NCBI GenBank assembly: GCA_024516155.1
Contig: JAJJXM010000050.1
Coordinates: forward strand, 310,001 to 374,000
DNA length: 64,000 nucleotides
DNA from: Pyronema omphalodes
Lineage: Eukaryota; Ascomycota; Pezizomycetes; Pezizales; Pyronemataceae
Reading direction: 5' to 3'
Below the pieces are notes generated by a model. That model did no database searches. It was not told where the DNA came from and was given only the letters and a program-made list of their open reading frames with translations. The translations under genes were made by a program, and so were the position numbers. Position 1 is the first letter of the stretch. Each line of letters opens with the position of its first letter. Shown one piece after another: positions 1-11,118 of the stretch.

Positions 1-1
1 A

Positions 2-3000
2 AGTTTTACTGGAAAGTTAGAATGCAAACACCTTGTTCTCTCCTGTTCCTTGTTTTCCAATAACCGCTCCGTGAAAACAGTAGCGCTCGTTGACTGCGGC
101 GCCACTGGTATCGCCTTTGTTGACCGCAATTTCGCCCGCCATCACAAACTCCCCCTAACCCCCCTATCCACCGCTCGAACGGTCGAAGTTATCGACGGCC
201 GCCCCATATCCTCAGGAAAGATCATGCACCTCGCCCAAGTAGAGTGTACCATCAACGGTCACTCGGAAATCCTTCCCATGTTTGTCACCAAGCTGGGTCA
301 CTACCCGGTGGTGTTGGGTATCCCCTGGTTGAAGAAACACGATGTAACAATAAGCTTCAGTTCCAACACCGTAAGCTTCGAATCCCAATACTGCCTAAGG
401 AACTGCACCCCGTTGCCTGTAAGCACAACCGGTGTCGAGGTCCTGGACTCGAGGCCCCCTCCCACTGTCCACGAGCCCGACACAAACCCCATACCGGAGT
501 TAGAAGACTCGGTCCCCGACCCCCCGGAAGAACCCCCAATAGAGATCTCAAGTCTAACCATCTCCGACTTCAAAGAAATGGTACAAGACGAAAGCCTGAC
601 AGTGTTCTCGCTATCGTTGGACGAGATCACCGTCGCCCTACAAGACAAACCCCCCCTCACGGACGACGAACTGAAAGACATGATCCCCGAAGAGTATCAT
701 GACTACCTCGATTTATTCAAGGAGGTCAACGCGAAGGAACTCCCCCCGCACCGACCCTACGACCACAAGATCCCACTGAAAGAGGGATTCGTCCCCCCCT
801 TTGGCCCGCTATACTCGCTGTCACGCAACGAGTTACAGACGCTGAAAACGTGGCTCGATGAGAATTTGGAGAAAGGATTCATACAACGCTCCCAATCACC
901 AGCCGCCTCGCCGATATTATTCGTGAAAAAATCAGACGGATCCCTACGCCTGTGTGTCGACTACCGGAGACTGAATGAAGGTACCGAGAAGAACCGGTAC
1001 CCCGCTGCCATTGATACAGGAAACGATGATGAATCTTTCCAAGGCTCAATACTTTACGACCCTTGATGTCCGCAGCGCTTATAACCTTATCAGAATGGCA
1101 GAGGGCGAAGAATGGAAGACGGCCTTCCGCACACGGTACGGCCTGTTTGAATCGAAAGTGATGCCCTTTGGGCTCACCAACGCGCCTGCCGATTTCCAGG
1201 CATTTATAAATGATGTCCTGAGACCATACCTAGACCAGTTTTGTACGGCATACTTGGATGATATCCTCGTATTCTCCGAAACAAAGCCCGATCACACCGC
1301 ACACGTCCGAAAGATCTTGGAACGACTCAAACAAGAAAAACTGCACTTGAAGCCAGAAAAGTGTAAGTTTGCTAAGGCAGAAGTACAGTACCTGGGCTAC
1401 AACATCGGCCGCGACGGCGCGCGCATGATGGATTCCAAAGTAGCCACAGTGAGAGATTGGAAGGAACCAACCAATTTGAAACAGGTTCAAGAGTTCCTAG
1501 GCTTCGCGAATTTCTACCGAACATTTATCAAAGACTACTCCAAAGTGGTCTCCCCGCTGACGGCTCTGACCAAAAAGAAAGATGGTAAAGCAATCCCCTT
1601 TGTCTGGGGTAAAGATCAGCAGAGCGCCTTCGACCGACTGAAGGACGCATTTACATCAGCACCTATTCTCAAGCACTTCGACTACGAGAAACCGATTGTA
1701 GTAGAAACAGACGCATCTGACTATGTGTCTGCTGGAGTCTTATCACAATACGACGACGATAACGTGTTACACCCCGTCGCATTTTATTCCAAGAAGCATT
1801 CCCCGGCAGAATGTAACTACGAAATCTACGGCAAAGAACTACTGGCGATAGTTCGTTGTTTCGAGGAATGGCGTCCCCACTTAGAGGGCTCCGCCTTCCC
1901 TATAAAAGTATTGACGGATCACAAAAATCTCGAATACTTTATGACGACAAAGCTGCTGAACAGACGACAAGCACGCTGGTCCGAGTTCCTGTCTCGGTTT
2001 AACTTTGTGATCACCTATCGACCGGGAACGTTGGGAGGAAAACCGGACGCCCTGACAAGAAGAGCCGCCGACCTCCCGGAAGAGGGAGACGAACGCATAC
2101 TGGCGAACCAGCAAGCTGTTCTGAAGCCACAGAACTTTCAGCTATGCATGACCCCGCCCATGAAACTCGCACCTTCCGAAGTAGACCTCCTGTTCACAGA
2201 GGGCTACAAGACAGATTCATTCCCCAACCGAGTGTTGGGAATGCTGGAAGATGGCACACAAATCTGTAAGGACATATCGCTCGCCGATTGCTCCGTGTTG
2301 GAAAACAGATTGTACTACCGAGATTGCCTCTATGTCCCCGCGCTGGATAAACTACGATTGAAACTACTGCAAGATCACCACGACCCCCCCACTATGGGAC
2401 ACCCGGGCCGTGCGAAGACTTTCGAACTCCTCGCCAGGAATTATTACTGGCCCTCGATGAGAAAAGATGTGGACCAATTCGTCCGAAATTGCCACACCTG
2501 TAAAAGAACAAAGGCTACCCGCCACGCACCCTATGGAACCCTGAAGCCCCTACCGGTTCCGCACCACCCTTGGCAGAATATATCGGTGGATTTTGTTACT
2601 GGACTACCGACATCAGAAGGCTTCGACGCAATATGTGCGATCGTTTGCCGACTTACGAAACAGCGGCACTTAGTGCCCTGTCATTCCACGATAGACGCAG
2701 AAGGCTTCGCGCAACTCTTCCTGGAAAACGTATTCAAACTACACGGCCTGCCAGACACAGTAGTGTCCGACCGCGGTCCGCAATTTGTGGCCCATTTCTG
2801 GAAACAATTGGCAAATTGCATGGGTATCAAAATTGCCACGAGTACGGCCTTTCATCCCCAAACCGACGGCCAAACAGAGAGAATTAACGCGGTTACGGAG
2901 CAATATCTCCGCGCTTACGTCTGTCATTTACAAGACGATTGGAAGAAATTTTTACCACTGGCAGAATGTGCTGCAAATAACCAAGTATCGGATACAACGT

Positions 3001-3653
3001 CGCTGTCTCCGTTCTACGCTATATATGGTCGACACCCCAAGTGCTCTTTCGAACTGGAAATCAGGACCGACAATCCTGAAGAAGTGAAAGCGAACGAGGT
3101 AGCGGAAAGGATGTCACACATCCATGACGTCTTACGTTCGGAAATGAAATACGCCCAAGCCCGCCACATAGAAGCCGCCGACAATTCCCGACTCCCCGCG
3201 CCGGTCTTCAAACCAGGAGACCTGGTATGGCTGGACGCCCGCAACCTAAGAACCCGCCGCCCCTCAAAGAAACTAGAAAACAAACACCTAGGCCCCTTCA
3301 CCGTGTTACGACCTATTGGATCCCACGCCTATGAATTGGATATACCGGAGACCATGAAACACCACAGGACCTTCCCCGTGTCCCTACTAAACCCAGCCCC
3401 TTCGGACCCCCTCCCTGGCCAGATTATTCCACCGCCCCTACCGGTAGTAGTAGACGGCGAAGAAGAATGGTTCGTGGATGAAATTCTGGATAGCCGTTGG
3501 TCAAGAGGAAACCTGCAGTACCTCGTCAAGTGGACCGGCCATGACTCTCCAACCTGGGAACCGGAAACGAACCTATCCGAAACTGAGGCCGCTGAGCAAT
3601 TTCACCAGTTATACCCAGACAAACCTTCTCCTCTCGTAGGAACTCGAGCCTAA
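2..3653 (+). pseudogene. Gypsy pol polyprotein of element A (PR-RT-RH-IN-chromodomain), one frameshift
   Basis: The frame is open from base 2, so the start is outside. Protease: [10 protein letters not shown] near 83-112, with DCG where most aspartic proteases have D-S/T-G. Reverse transcriptase: YLDDILVF near 1,250 is the YxDD catalytic motif. RNase H: TDASDYVSAGVL near 1,710 and DHKNLEYF near 1,918. Integrase: an HHCC zinc finger near 2,375-2,515, then DDE-type residues in VDFVTG (about 2,590) and VSDRGPQF (about 2,765). A chromodomain (EEWFVDEILDSR to WEPETN) lies at about 3,460-3,580. The reading frame breaks near 997-1,004: a run of four C after CGGTA puts the first frame into a stop at 1,064-1,066, while the RT continues in another frame. 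One extra C is the simplest reading. It looks recently inactivated, since the rest is intact. Confidence 0.92.
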
Positions 3654-3665
3654 CGGGGGGGGTAC

Positions 3666-4199
3666 TGTCACGGCACACGGCTGACGAGCCGTTGTGTTGC
3701 GTCATCATGTTGTCGTGGTTGTTGATTGACATCGTGCCGTTGTCTTGCCGTGTTGTGTTGTGTTGCCGTTGTGTTGTTGTGTTGTTGTGTGTGCCGTGCC
3801 ATTGTGACTGAGAGACTGATTGATGATGGATGACGTACCACGAGCTGGAGAGCTGTGGCGTCGCAGGTGAATTGACGGAGAACGGAAGCTCATGTAGCGA
3901 TGATTGTATGACGGCCCAGCAAGAGTGCTGGCCGCCCCTTTGTACATAAGGAGGCTTGCCTCCCCGTTGTCGAGATTCTCCATCGAACGTCTTGTGTCTT
4001 CTCCTTGCTCCTAATATAAGATTTCTTCTCCTAAGTCCTACGTCACTCTTGTCCTTGTCCCTGTCCCTGTTTAGTATGCCGTCCGTCTGACGAGCACTTC
4101 GGTCCTTGTCCTGCCGTTCCCCGTTCCGGAACCTGCCTAGTCCCTCTTGCCGGTAGTGTTCAGTGTGTCCCTTGAACGTCCGTTCTCGTGTCCCTGACA
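3666..4199 (+). repeat. 3' LTR of element A (534 bp)
   Basis: It starts TGTCACGGCAC directly after the pol stop and a G tract, and ends GTCCCTGACA. The terminal TGTCA/TGACA inverted repeat is typical of LTRs. The right boundary is independently fixed, because base 4,200 onwards aligns with the 3' internal region of element B at 20,128. The first third is dominated by TTG/GTT-rich repeats (3,700-3,810). Confidence 0.9.
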
Positions 4200-5705
4200 T
4201 GTAGGGGCTGGAGGACTACATCTATAATTGATCACTTAATCACTTGGCTGCGGCGAGGTGCGATCACAGAATGTTGAACTACGAGCTTCGGGACGAAGCT
4301 TGAACAGGGGGGAGGTGGTGTCACACCCTATAATGTGTGAGAATAGAATAGGTATCATATATAACGCTATGGAGAATATGGCAAACTCGACAGGAGAATG
4401 AATAATTAGGTTAGTATCCCGGGCCGGAACCCCCAGAGGAGCTCCGGCTAGCCACGTCACGTGATTCGTGACTTTCCGATAGGACCTCACGAGGATCCCG
4501 GCCCGAGGCGTCGAAACTATTATTCACTGTCAGTTTGGGAGGATTAAGGACGGAGAAGGGGACAGAAAAACTTACCTCAAGGGTGTCGACTTACCCTTGA
4601 GACAACTACAAACGACGCTGATGGAGAAAGAGGAAGACGACGAAAGGTCACCTCCTTATACCTGAGGAGAGTTCGGCAATACACGGCTACGATAGGGGCT
4701 GCATAGGAACAGAGGATTCCAGGAAGATGCAGATGCGGCGCAGGAGTGTCATCCGGTGTTACTAGTTGGGTGAACAGTGGGGCGAGAGATAAGGCAGAGT
4801 CTAGTCAGCGAACAGGAGTGGACTGCAGGACAAGGGTCAACAGTGCATCAGCATGAGACGACGTCCAGCAGGGAACCCCACTCAGGAAACCTGTTTGATG
4901 AAACTGATATGACGCGTCCTTGGGCCTAGAACTGCCAACTTGGAAACAATACGGCGGTTGCATCCACACCAGGGTGTGGCTGCGCGCAAGTGCGCGCAGG
5001 TGGGGCACATATGACATCACACAGGAATGTGACGGGGCAGTGCGCTCCGGTAGGGCATGGTATGCCTTATGATGTCAGTAACCTCTACTTGCAATCGAGA
5101 TTCTCTAGGGAGATCTATGATGGCGCGACTCATACGATAAATGACTCATGCGTCATTATCACAAGAGTTCATGCATGATGCAGTCAGACGGAGTGGCCCT
5201 CCGATGTGACTCATAACCCCAGCACCTCATTGGAAGGTGTGGTAGTACGGTGAGCTATTTCAAGGATTAATCTGACCAGGGCGAGCATTAAGCAAGTGAG
5301 CAATTAATTTAATTGCGTGCTTAGCATGATGCAAGCCTCTGCAGATGCGTCACAGCTTTGACCCATGTCTTATCTCCTAAGCTCAGTTTGGCAGTTGGTT
5401 CCCCAAGGAAGGCTGGGCGAACTTGTAGACGAAAGTCTATAAAAGACCCTATGTCTTCCCTCTGACTCCTCCATGATCAACCATTTTGATCCTCTACGCG
5501 ACGATACCATATCTACACCAACGAATACCTCCGAAGACGACCCTTAAGTTTATTCGGCCTGTGATCGGTTAATTCTCTTCCTAGCTTATCTTTGGAATAA
5601 GTTCGATTAGTTCCTGAGAACGAAGTGTCTGTCTACGCCAGGACAGAATACTTGAGATACAACCGGAAAAGCCTCTGCATAGTTAGGACTGTGCCCAGGT
5701 TCACA
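4200..5705 (+). mobile_element. Element C: 3' end of a B-family Gypsy element (119 bp internal end plus LTR)
   Basis: Bases 4,200-4,318 match the non-coding 3' internal end of element B (20,128-20,247), including the hairpin and G-rich tract before the LTR, and 4,319-5,705 match the B-family LTR. The rest of C must lie to the left, beyond element A, which interrupts it. On the right C ends exactly where the minus-strand gag of element D is cut. The 5 bp after the LTR, ttggg (5,706-5,710), are the candidate target duplication. Confidence 0.9.
4319..5705 (+). repeat. LTR of element C (1,387 bp, B-family)
   Basis: It starts TGTCACACCCTATAATGTGTGAG and ends GCCCAGGTTCACA, like the element B LTRs. 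It carries the same internal landmarks: CACACCAGGGTGTG palindrome and tandem TGCGCGCA-type palindrome (about 4,968-4,998), TATAAAA at 5,438-5,444, and the CCTTAAGTTTAT block at 5,542-5,553. It is clearly diverged from B by many substitutions, and has one copy of a 25-bp unit that is doubled in B. Confidence 0.92.
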
Positions 5706-7780
5706 TTGGGCTTCTCCTGCCCTTTGTTTCCATCATCGTCATCGTCTCTCTTCCTCTTGCCAGAGGAAGCAACCTTTCCTTCGCCAGAGAGCTCTGTTCC
5801 TCCAACTGTCTTCTTAGCGTAACAATCAAACATCTTATGTCCTGATCGCCCGCATCTCCAACAGTCAGCCTTTTCCTTCTTATGTTTATCAATTTCGCTC
5901 TGAGGAACATTCTGCAGAGCTTCCCTCCCTGACGCAAAAATTGACTTCTTGTCCTTTTTCCCAGAAAAACTCTTTTTCTCCTTTTTATCCTTTAATTTAT
6001 CCTTGTGCTGCACCTCCTTTGGGCGCACAGTTTCCTTATGTTTTCCTTTATCTTTATGGCGGTCCTCCCGCACTTCCAAAGTCTTTTTCTTATGACCCTT
6101 CAATTCCTCTTCCAAATTTTCCACAACATGAGCAGCTTCCTTAACTGCATCAATCATTGCTTCATCGTCTGTTGGAATTCCTCCAAATCTCTGATATACC
6201 ATTTTTTTGATTGAGGGCGTCATTGCCTCCCATATGACGTTTCGATACATGGGGCCAATTGCTCCCACACGCATGTTTAGGTCTTCCAATTTGGTTATGT
6301 AGTCGTCAATATCTCCATCATACTGGAGTTCTGTGATTCTTTTAACATCTTTTTGTGCTTCTCGCTTATCTTCAAATCTGGTCTCAATTGAGCTTGAGAA
6401 AGCTTGCCATGTGTCCTTAAGTCCTTGTCTTTGGATCGATTTTCGCCGCTCCTGGTGCCAACTGAGAGCTTTGTGAGTAAGCAAGCTCCCCACCCATTTT
6501 ACCTGGTCGTCCTCATCTGGAAAAGCCTTGGCATATGTCGCAATGTAATCTTGCACAGACATCCACCAAGCCCTAAACAAATTCTTGTCCTTCCCAGAAA
6601 AATATTGAGGAGCCTTCATTTCAGGCATTTTTGGTCTCCTCGGCTCGTTGACCCCAGATTGCTGCAATTTTAGTACAAGAGACTCCAAGAACGCCTCGGT
6701 GGCATTCTTTGCCTCAGGCTTCTTTTGTTGAGCCTTTTGTTTGCGCTCCTGGCGCTTCCTTTCCAACGCTTTTCTGATGTATGAGTCATCTGAGTCCTCG
6801 CCGTCCGAAGGATCAGATGGGGGTGGTGGTGGTGGCGGTAGTCCTCCTCCTGGGGGCTTACTTCCTCTTCCACCATTTCTTCCAACATTTTCGGGAGATC
6901 CATCTACCGATGGGGGTAAGGGGACCTCTGGTGCCCTTCCAAGTGAGGGAGGTCTGGGAGTCATTTCTTCATGCATAGCCTCAGTTAGGGACTTAGCATC
7001 GAAGTGCTCCTTCTTCTGGATCTTTGACATAACAAGGCCAATAACCTTGTTTACCAACTCCAATTTTTCCTGCTCTCTCTGTTCCTCATAATCCAGCAGA
7101 CGTTGCTGGTGCACCTCTTCAGCTCTAGAAAGACCTGCAATCCGCCTATCCCTCTGTTCATCATCTTGCTCCCGAATGGCATCTTGTGTATTTTTAAAGC
7201 AGGCCCATTCCTCGATTTCCTTGTTGATTTGTAGTTGCCTCTGGGCAAAGGCTTCGAGGATGGCATTCGTTGTCTGAATGCCATGGTTGAGTCTTTCCGC
7301 AGCCACTTGATTGGCTGCCTCTTTTGTTTTGGTGTCTGTGGCAAGTTCGACAATTGTCCTCCAAACTTGGCCGGCAAAGTCGTTGCTGGCCTGAACGAGT
7401 CTGGTAACGGTTTGAAGGTTGACCTCCTGGTCAAGGTTCCCCTTCTTTGCTAGGATGTCGTAAGCTTTCTGCATCCCCTAGGCCATCTCCTGATAGAGTC
7501 CCTTCATCCGTTGCAATTCTTCGTTCATTGCAGCCCCTGTTCCAGCTGCTTCCATCAATCTCTGAATGTCCTCCTCGGTCGAAGTCATCCTTTCCATCAT
7601 CAAAATAACCCACTGTGGTACATCGCCTAGGTGAAGGGTGGTTCCATGTTGGACCCTTGGTTGTCCCACAGAGGTGACTTCCTCCCAGGAACGAGGACGG
7701 GTGATGCTGACAGAATCAGACATAGGCGCATCAAGTCCATCGTCGTGGGCAGCACCGCCGGTAAGTCTGCGTGAGGCCAT
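5706..7780 (-). pseudogene. gag of element D, nonsense codon and 3' truncation
   Basis: The protein begins MASRRLTGG at 7,780 and is homologous throughout to the gag of element B: an N-terminal helical region, a capsid-like retrotransposon gag block (KNLFRAWWMSVQDYI near 6,560; ELQYDGDIDDYITKLEDLNM near 6,300), a Lys-rich stretch and a CCHC knuckle CWRCGRSGHKMFDC near 5,840. A TAG near 7,480, following YQEMA, interrupts the N-terminal part; B has sense codons here. The frame then runs into the LTR of element C at 5,705, about 30 codons before the expected end. The role in life is the Gag particle protein. A C-to-T change would explain the stop (inference). Confidence 0.9.
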
Positions 7781-7900
7781 TGTAGATTGAAGTTTTCGTT
7801 TGTAGTTTTTTGAGGAGTGTTGGTGTTTCTTGCCCTAGAAGAGGGTCTTCCGTAATTGTGTCGAAAAGTAAACTTAGTAGCTTGAGCCTTAAGTTTATAG

Positions 7901-9253
7901 TGTGAACCTGGGTATTGAGGCTTTCAATACAGAGGTTTGTCCGATCAGTTTTGCTTCGTCGAAAGGTATTCAACTAATAGAATTTCTCAAGAAGCCAGGA
8001 AGTTAACTAATCGATCACAGGCCGAATAAACTTAAGGGTCTCTCTTGAGGTATTGGTGTTTGAAAGGTAACGTCGTAGGTAGAGATCAGGTTGCTGATGC
8101 TGGAGGAGACGGTGGGAAGACTTAGGGTCTTTTATAGACTTTTGTCTACAAGTTCGCCCAGACTTCCCAAGGGAACCAACTTCCAAAGTAAGCTTAGGAG
8201 ATAAGACGTGAGTCAATTCTTTGACGAATCTGCCGATGGCTCGCATCATGCTGTGGGCGCAATTATATTAATTGCTCACTTGCATGATGACCTCGTGTCA
8301 GATTAATCATTGACATTCCTTGCCGTGCTACCACACCTTCCAATCAGGTATTGGGGTTAAGCGCCTAGTGGAGGGTTACTCCACTTGAGCGCATAATGCA
8401 ATGACTCCTCTGATAATGACATGTGAGTCATATATCTTATGAGTCGTCTTGATCATAGATCTCCCTAGAGAATCTCGATTGCGAGTGAAGGAATCTGACA
8501 TCATAAGGCAGACTATGCCTTACCGGAGCGCACTGCCCCGTCACATTCCTGTGTGATGTCATACAGCCCCACCTGCACGCTCTTGCGCGCAGCCACACCC
8601 TGGTGTGTACGCAAACGCCGCCTTATCTTGCAGTTGGTAGTCATTGGCCTAAGGACGCGTCATATCAGTTCCATCAACAGTTTCCCTGAGTGGTGTTCCT
8701 TGCTGCGGGACGTCGTCTCATGCTAATGCAATCTTGACCCTTGTCCTGAGCTCCACTCCTGTTGGCTGACTAGACTCTGCCTTGTTCCTTGGCCGACTAT
8801 CCGCCCAACTCAGACCTCGGATGATCCTATTCGTCTGCCTTGCATTGCCCTGAGAATTCCCTTCTCTTGCAAGCCCTCTGGTAGCCGTGCTTGGTGGAAC
8901 ACGACCTCCAGTATAAGGAGGTGTCCTTTCCCCGTCGTCTTCTCTCTCCATCAGCGTCGTCTGTAGTTTTCTGATGGGTAAGTCGATACCCATGAGGTAA
9001 GTTGTTCCTCGTTCCCATCCATCTGTGATCCTCCCAAACTGACAGTGAATAACAGGTAGCGACGCCTCGGGCCGGGATCCTCGTGAGGTCCTTTCGGAAA
9101 GTCACGAATCACGTGACGTGGCTAGCTGGAGCTCATCAGGGGGTTCCGGCCCGGGATACTAACCTGATTATTCATTCTCCTGTCGAGTTTGCCATGTTCT
9201 CTAAATGTTATACATGTTACCTATTCTATACTCACACAATATAGGGTGTGACA
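7901..9253 (-). repeat. 5' LTR of element D (1,353 bp), with adjacent primer-binding site at 7,887-7,898
   Basis: On the minus strand it starts TGTCACACCCTATATTGTGTGAG (9,253) and ends GGTTCACA (7,901). Two bases further on is ATAAACTTAAGG (7,887-7,898 complement), the same primer-binding site as in B, and its 12-nt complement lies inside the LTR at 8,026-8,037. The internal palindromes of the family are present near 8,565-8,610. Confidence 0.9.
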
Positions 9254-11118
9254 CCTCCAATCGAGATTTCCACTTTGCGGTCCTCCAAGAAGCTCGCAAC
9301 CCACCGGACGAGATCTCCATCTATGTGATATCGTCTCATCTTCTCAACCAAGCAGTAAGGATTAACCGTCGGGAAGGCACCTTTGTTGTCCATCATCAGG
9401 GCTCCTGCGATTTTTCTCCTTTCCCATGCTCCCTCCACCGCTTCTATCAGCACCGCCGCCGCGTCTACTGCCGACCTTCCTCTTCTGCCCCCAAACTGAC
9501 CTACATGAAAAGCCCCCTTTTTTTCCGCTTCCTCTGCGATCATCAGCGCCGCTACCTTTTCAACCAGTTTCCCCATGCAGCTCAAAAGGGAGATCACCCG
9601 GAAGCTTTTGGTTTTTGAGTATGACGTCTTTCCAGGCTTGGGAATGCATACCCCTTTCGCTACCTTCCAGTCGTGAGGATGATAACCTAAACGGAGGCAC
9701 TGGGTGACGACAGCGGTCACTCTATCAGGGTCCCACCGCATCAGAGCTTTTATGATTGGCACTCCCAGGCTATCACTTCCCGGGGCCTTCGAATTGCTCT
9801 GCTGGTTAATTGCAGCAGCGACAACTTCCTGCGTGACCCACGAGTGAGCCTCACCAGCAGGGCCTCTCGAGTGCCAACCACCCTCATACTTGTTGGGCGG
9901 TGGGAATGAGACATCGGCAAGCATGCGTCTCTTGTCTTCCTCCGTTTCCGCACGATTTCCCCGTTCGTCCTCGATGGTCCCCACCATCACAGACGCCCGC
10001 GGTTGAGTCGTACGGAGCACCGTCCAGACTGCATTGCCGTCCGCAGATTCTAGAAAAGAGCCCCAACAGCTTCTCTTTTCTCTCCTCTGGAGACGGAGAT
10101 ATGCATTCCGGCATTCCTTCTCTTCCTTCGGGTTTGCACGTCCTGCCTTCACTGCTCGTCGAGTGCGACCATATGATCGGCGCGCTGACTTGATTTCGGT
10201 GCCCCACCACCGTTTCGAGCGAGCAGTGATGCGGGTCTTGCGCGCATGTGCGTTCAAGAGTGCCGTCAAAGTCTCCCGTAACCAAACTACCTCTGCCTCC
10301 ACCTCTTCCTCCGAGCAACGACTGGAGAGGAGCGGTCTGCGTTCGCTTTGATGGCGATAATCTAACGCCGCTTTCTTCGCTCTCTCCTCGTCCTCAAGCC
10401 ATTCCTTCACCGCCCACCCTCTCGTGGGTGAGTCATAGTCTTCCGGCACCGTTACCGATGTAACTTCCCAGACCAGGGCTTCGTGGTCGGAAGTGGTTGC
10501 GTGTTCCGGGTCTAGGAGGGTGCGAGCACTCACGTACGGAGATAGTTCCATTGTGGCGAACACCAGGTCGATTACGCTGTGGCGTTGTTGTCCCGTTTGT
10601 GAGTGAGTTTCCTCTCCATCTCCGACGTAACGGAGGTCATGCGCGTCCATCAGGTCTTCGAGGAAGAGGTGGTGGATGGGTTTTGTGCAGCGGGGGTTCC
10701 ACCTCGCGCTGTGCGCATTAAAGTCCCCGGCGATGACAGTGTCACGAGTGATTATTCGTGACCATGCTATATTCCGAGCTGGTCTGACGCCGTCGGATGC
10801 TCAAGGAGCATCGTAGACGTTGACCACCCTTAGTTTTCGAATTCCCCGACAAAGAATGTCCAGGACTTGAACGTCTCCTTCCCCCTCCGCTGCCAGTTCC
10901 TCCAGGGGGCGGACGGTCCAGACAGAGTCCTTGCGAACCCCTACCAACACTCTCGTTCCCCAGACGAAGTCGAACGCTGGGTGACGCCACCCTTGGAAGA
11001 TCGGGGGTTCCTGGATTAGAACCACGTCGCTCCCCAGCGTCACTCCGCTCTCCATTATGGCAGTTAGAGCCTCACCGCTCTTCCTGCAATTGTGCTGTAG
11101 AACCTGAATTGGTATCAT
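9254..11118 (-). pseudogene. LINE ORF2: APE endonuclease and N-terminal reverse transcriptase, one nonsense codon, truncated
   Basis: Start ATG at 11,118, overlapping the ORF1 stop as ATGA. Endonuclease motifs in order: LQHNCRKS at the N-terminus, LIQEPP, VIAGDFNAHSARW, VIDLVFATME and TSDHEALVWEV, which match the N, E, GDFN, D and SDH blocks of APE-type nucleases. The reverse transcriptase begins about 9,500 (GVCIPKPGK, then FRVISLLSCMGKLVEK) and includes LMMDNKGAFPTV, the motif A aspartate, but the frame stops at element D before the YxDD motif. A single in-frame TGA at 10,801-10,803 follows VVNVYDAP; the frame is otherwise continuous on both sides. Confidence 0.88.

Larger units (their letters stand above)
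1..4199 (+). mobile_element. Element A: Ty3/Gypsy chromovirus, 3' part, truncated by the window edge
   Basis: The stretch holds a pol frame (protease, reverse transcriptase, RNase H, integrase, chromodomain) open to the left window edge, then a short G-rich tract ('aacgggggggg') and a terminal repeat that begins TGTCA and ends TGACA. This is the standard 3' half of an LTR retrotransposon, and the chromodomain places it among chromoviruses. Its 5' LTR and gag must lie left of the window. On the right it abuts sequence matching the 3' internal end of element B, so A was inserted into another element (C). The 5 bp after the LTR (tgtag, 4,200-4,204) are the candidate target duplication, but its partner is outside the window. 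Confidence 0.93.
5706..9253 (-). mobile_element. Element D: 5' part of a B-family Gypsy element, minus strand
   Basis: Read on the minus strand, D consists of an LTR (9,253 down to 7,901), a primer-binding site, and a gag cut off at 5,706 by element C. It is inserted in the reverse-transcriptase region of the LINE: the LINE frame runs cleanly into the LTR start at 9,253/9,254. The bases next to the insertion, cctcc (9,254-9,258), are the candidate target duplication; the other copy is outside the window. The gag carries a nonsense codon, so D is dead at gag level. Confidence 0.9.

Noticed and set aside
244..702. Long alternative frames over the element A pol
   Set aside because: They lie antisense or out of frame to a clear protease/RT region and have Arg/Pro-rich composition without domains.
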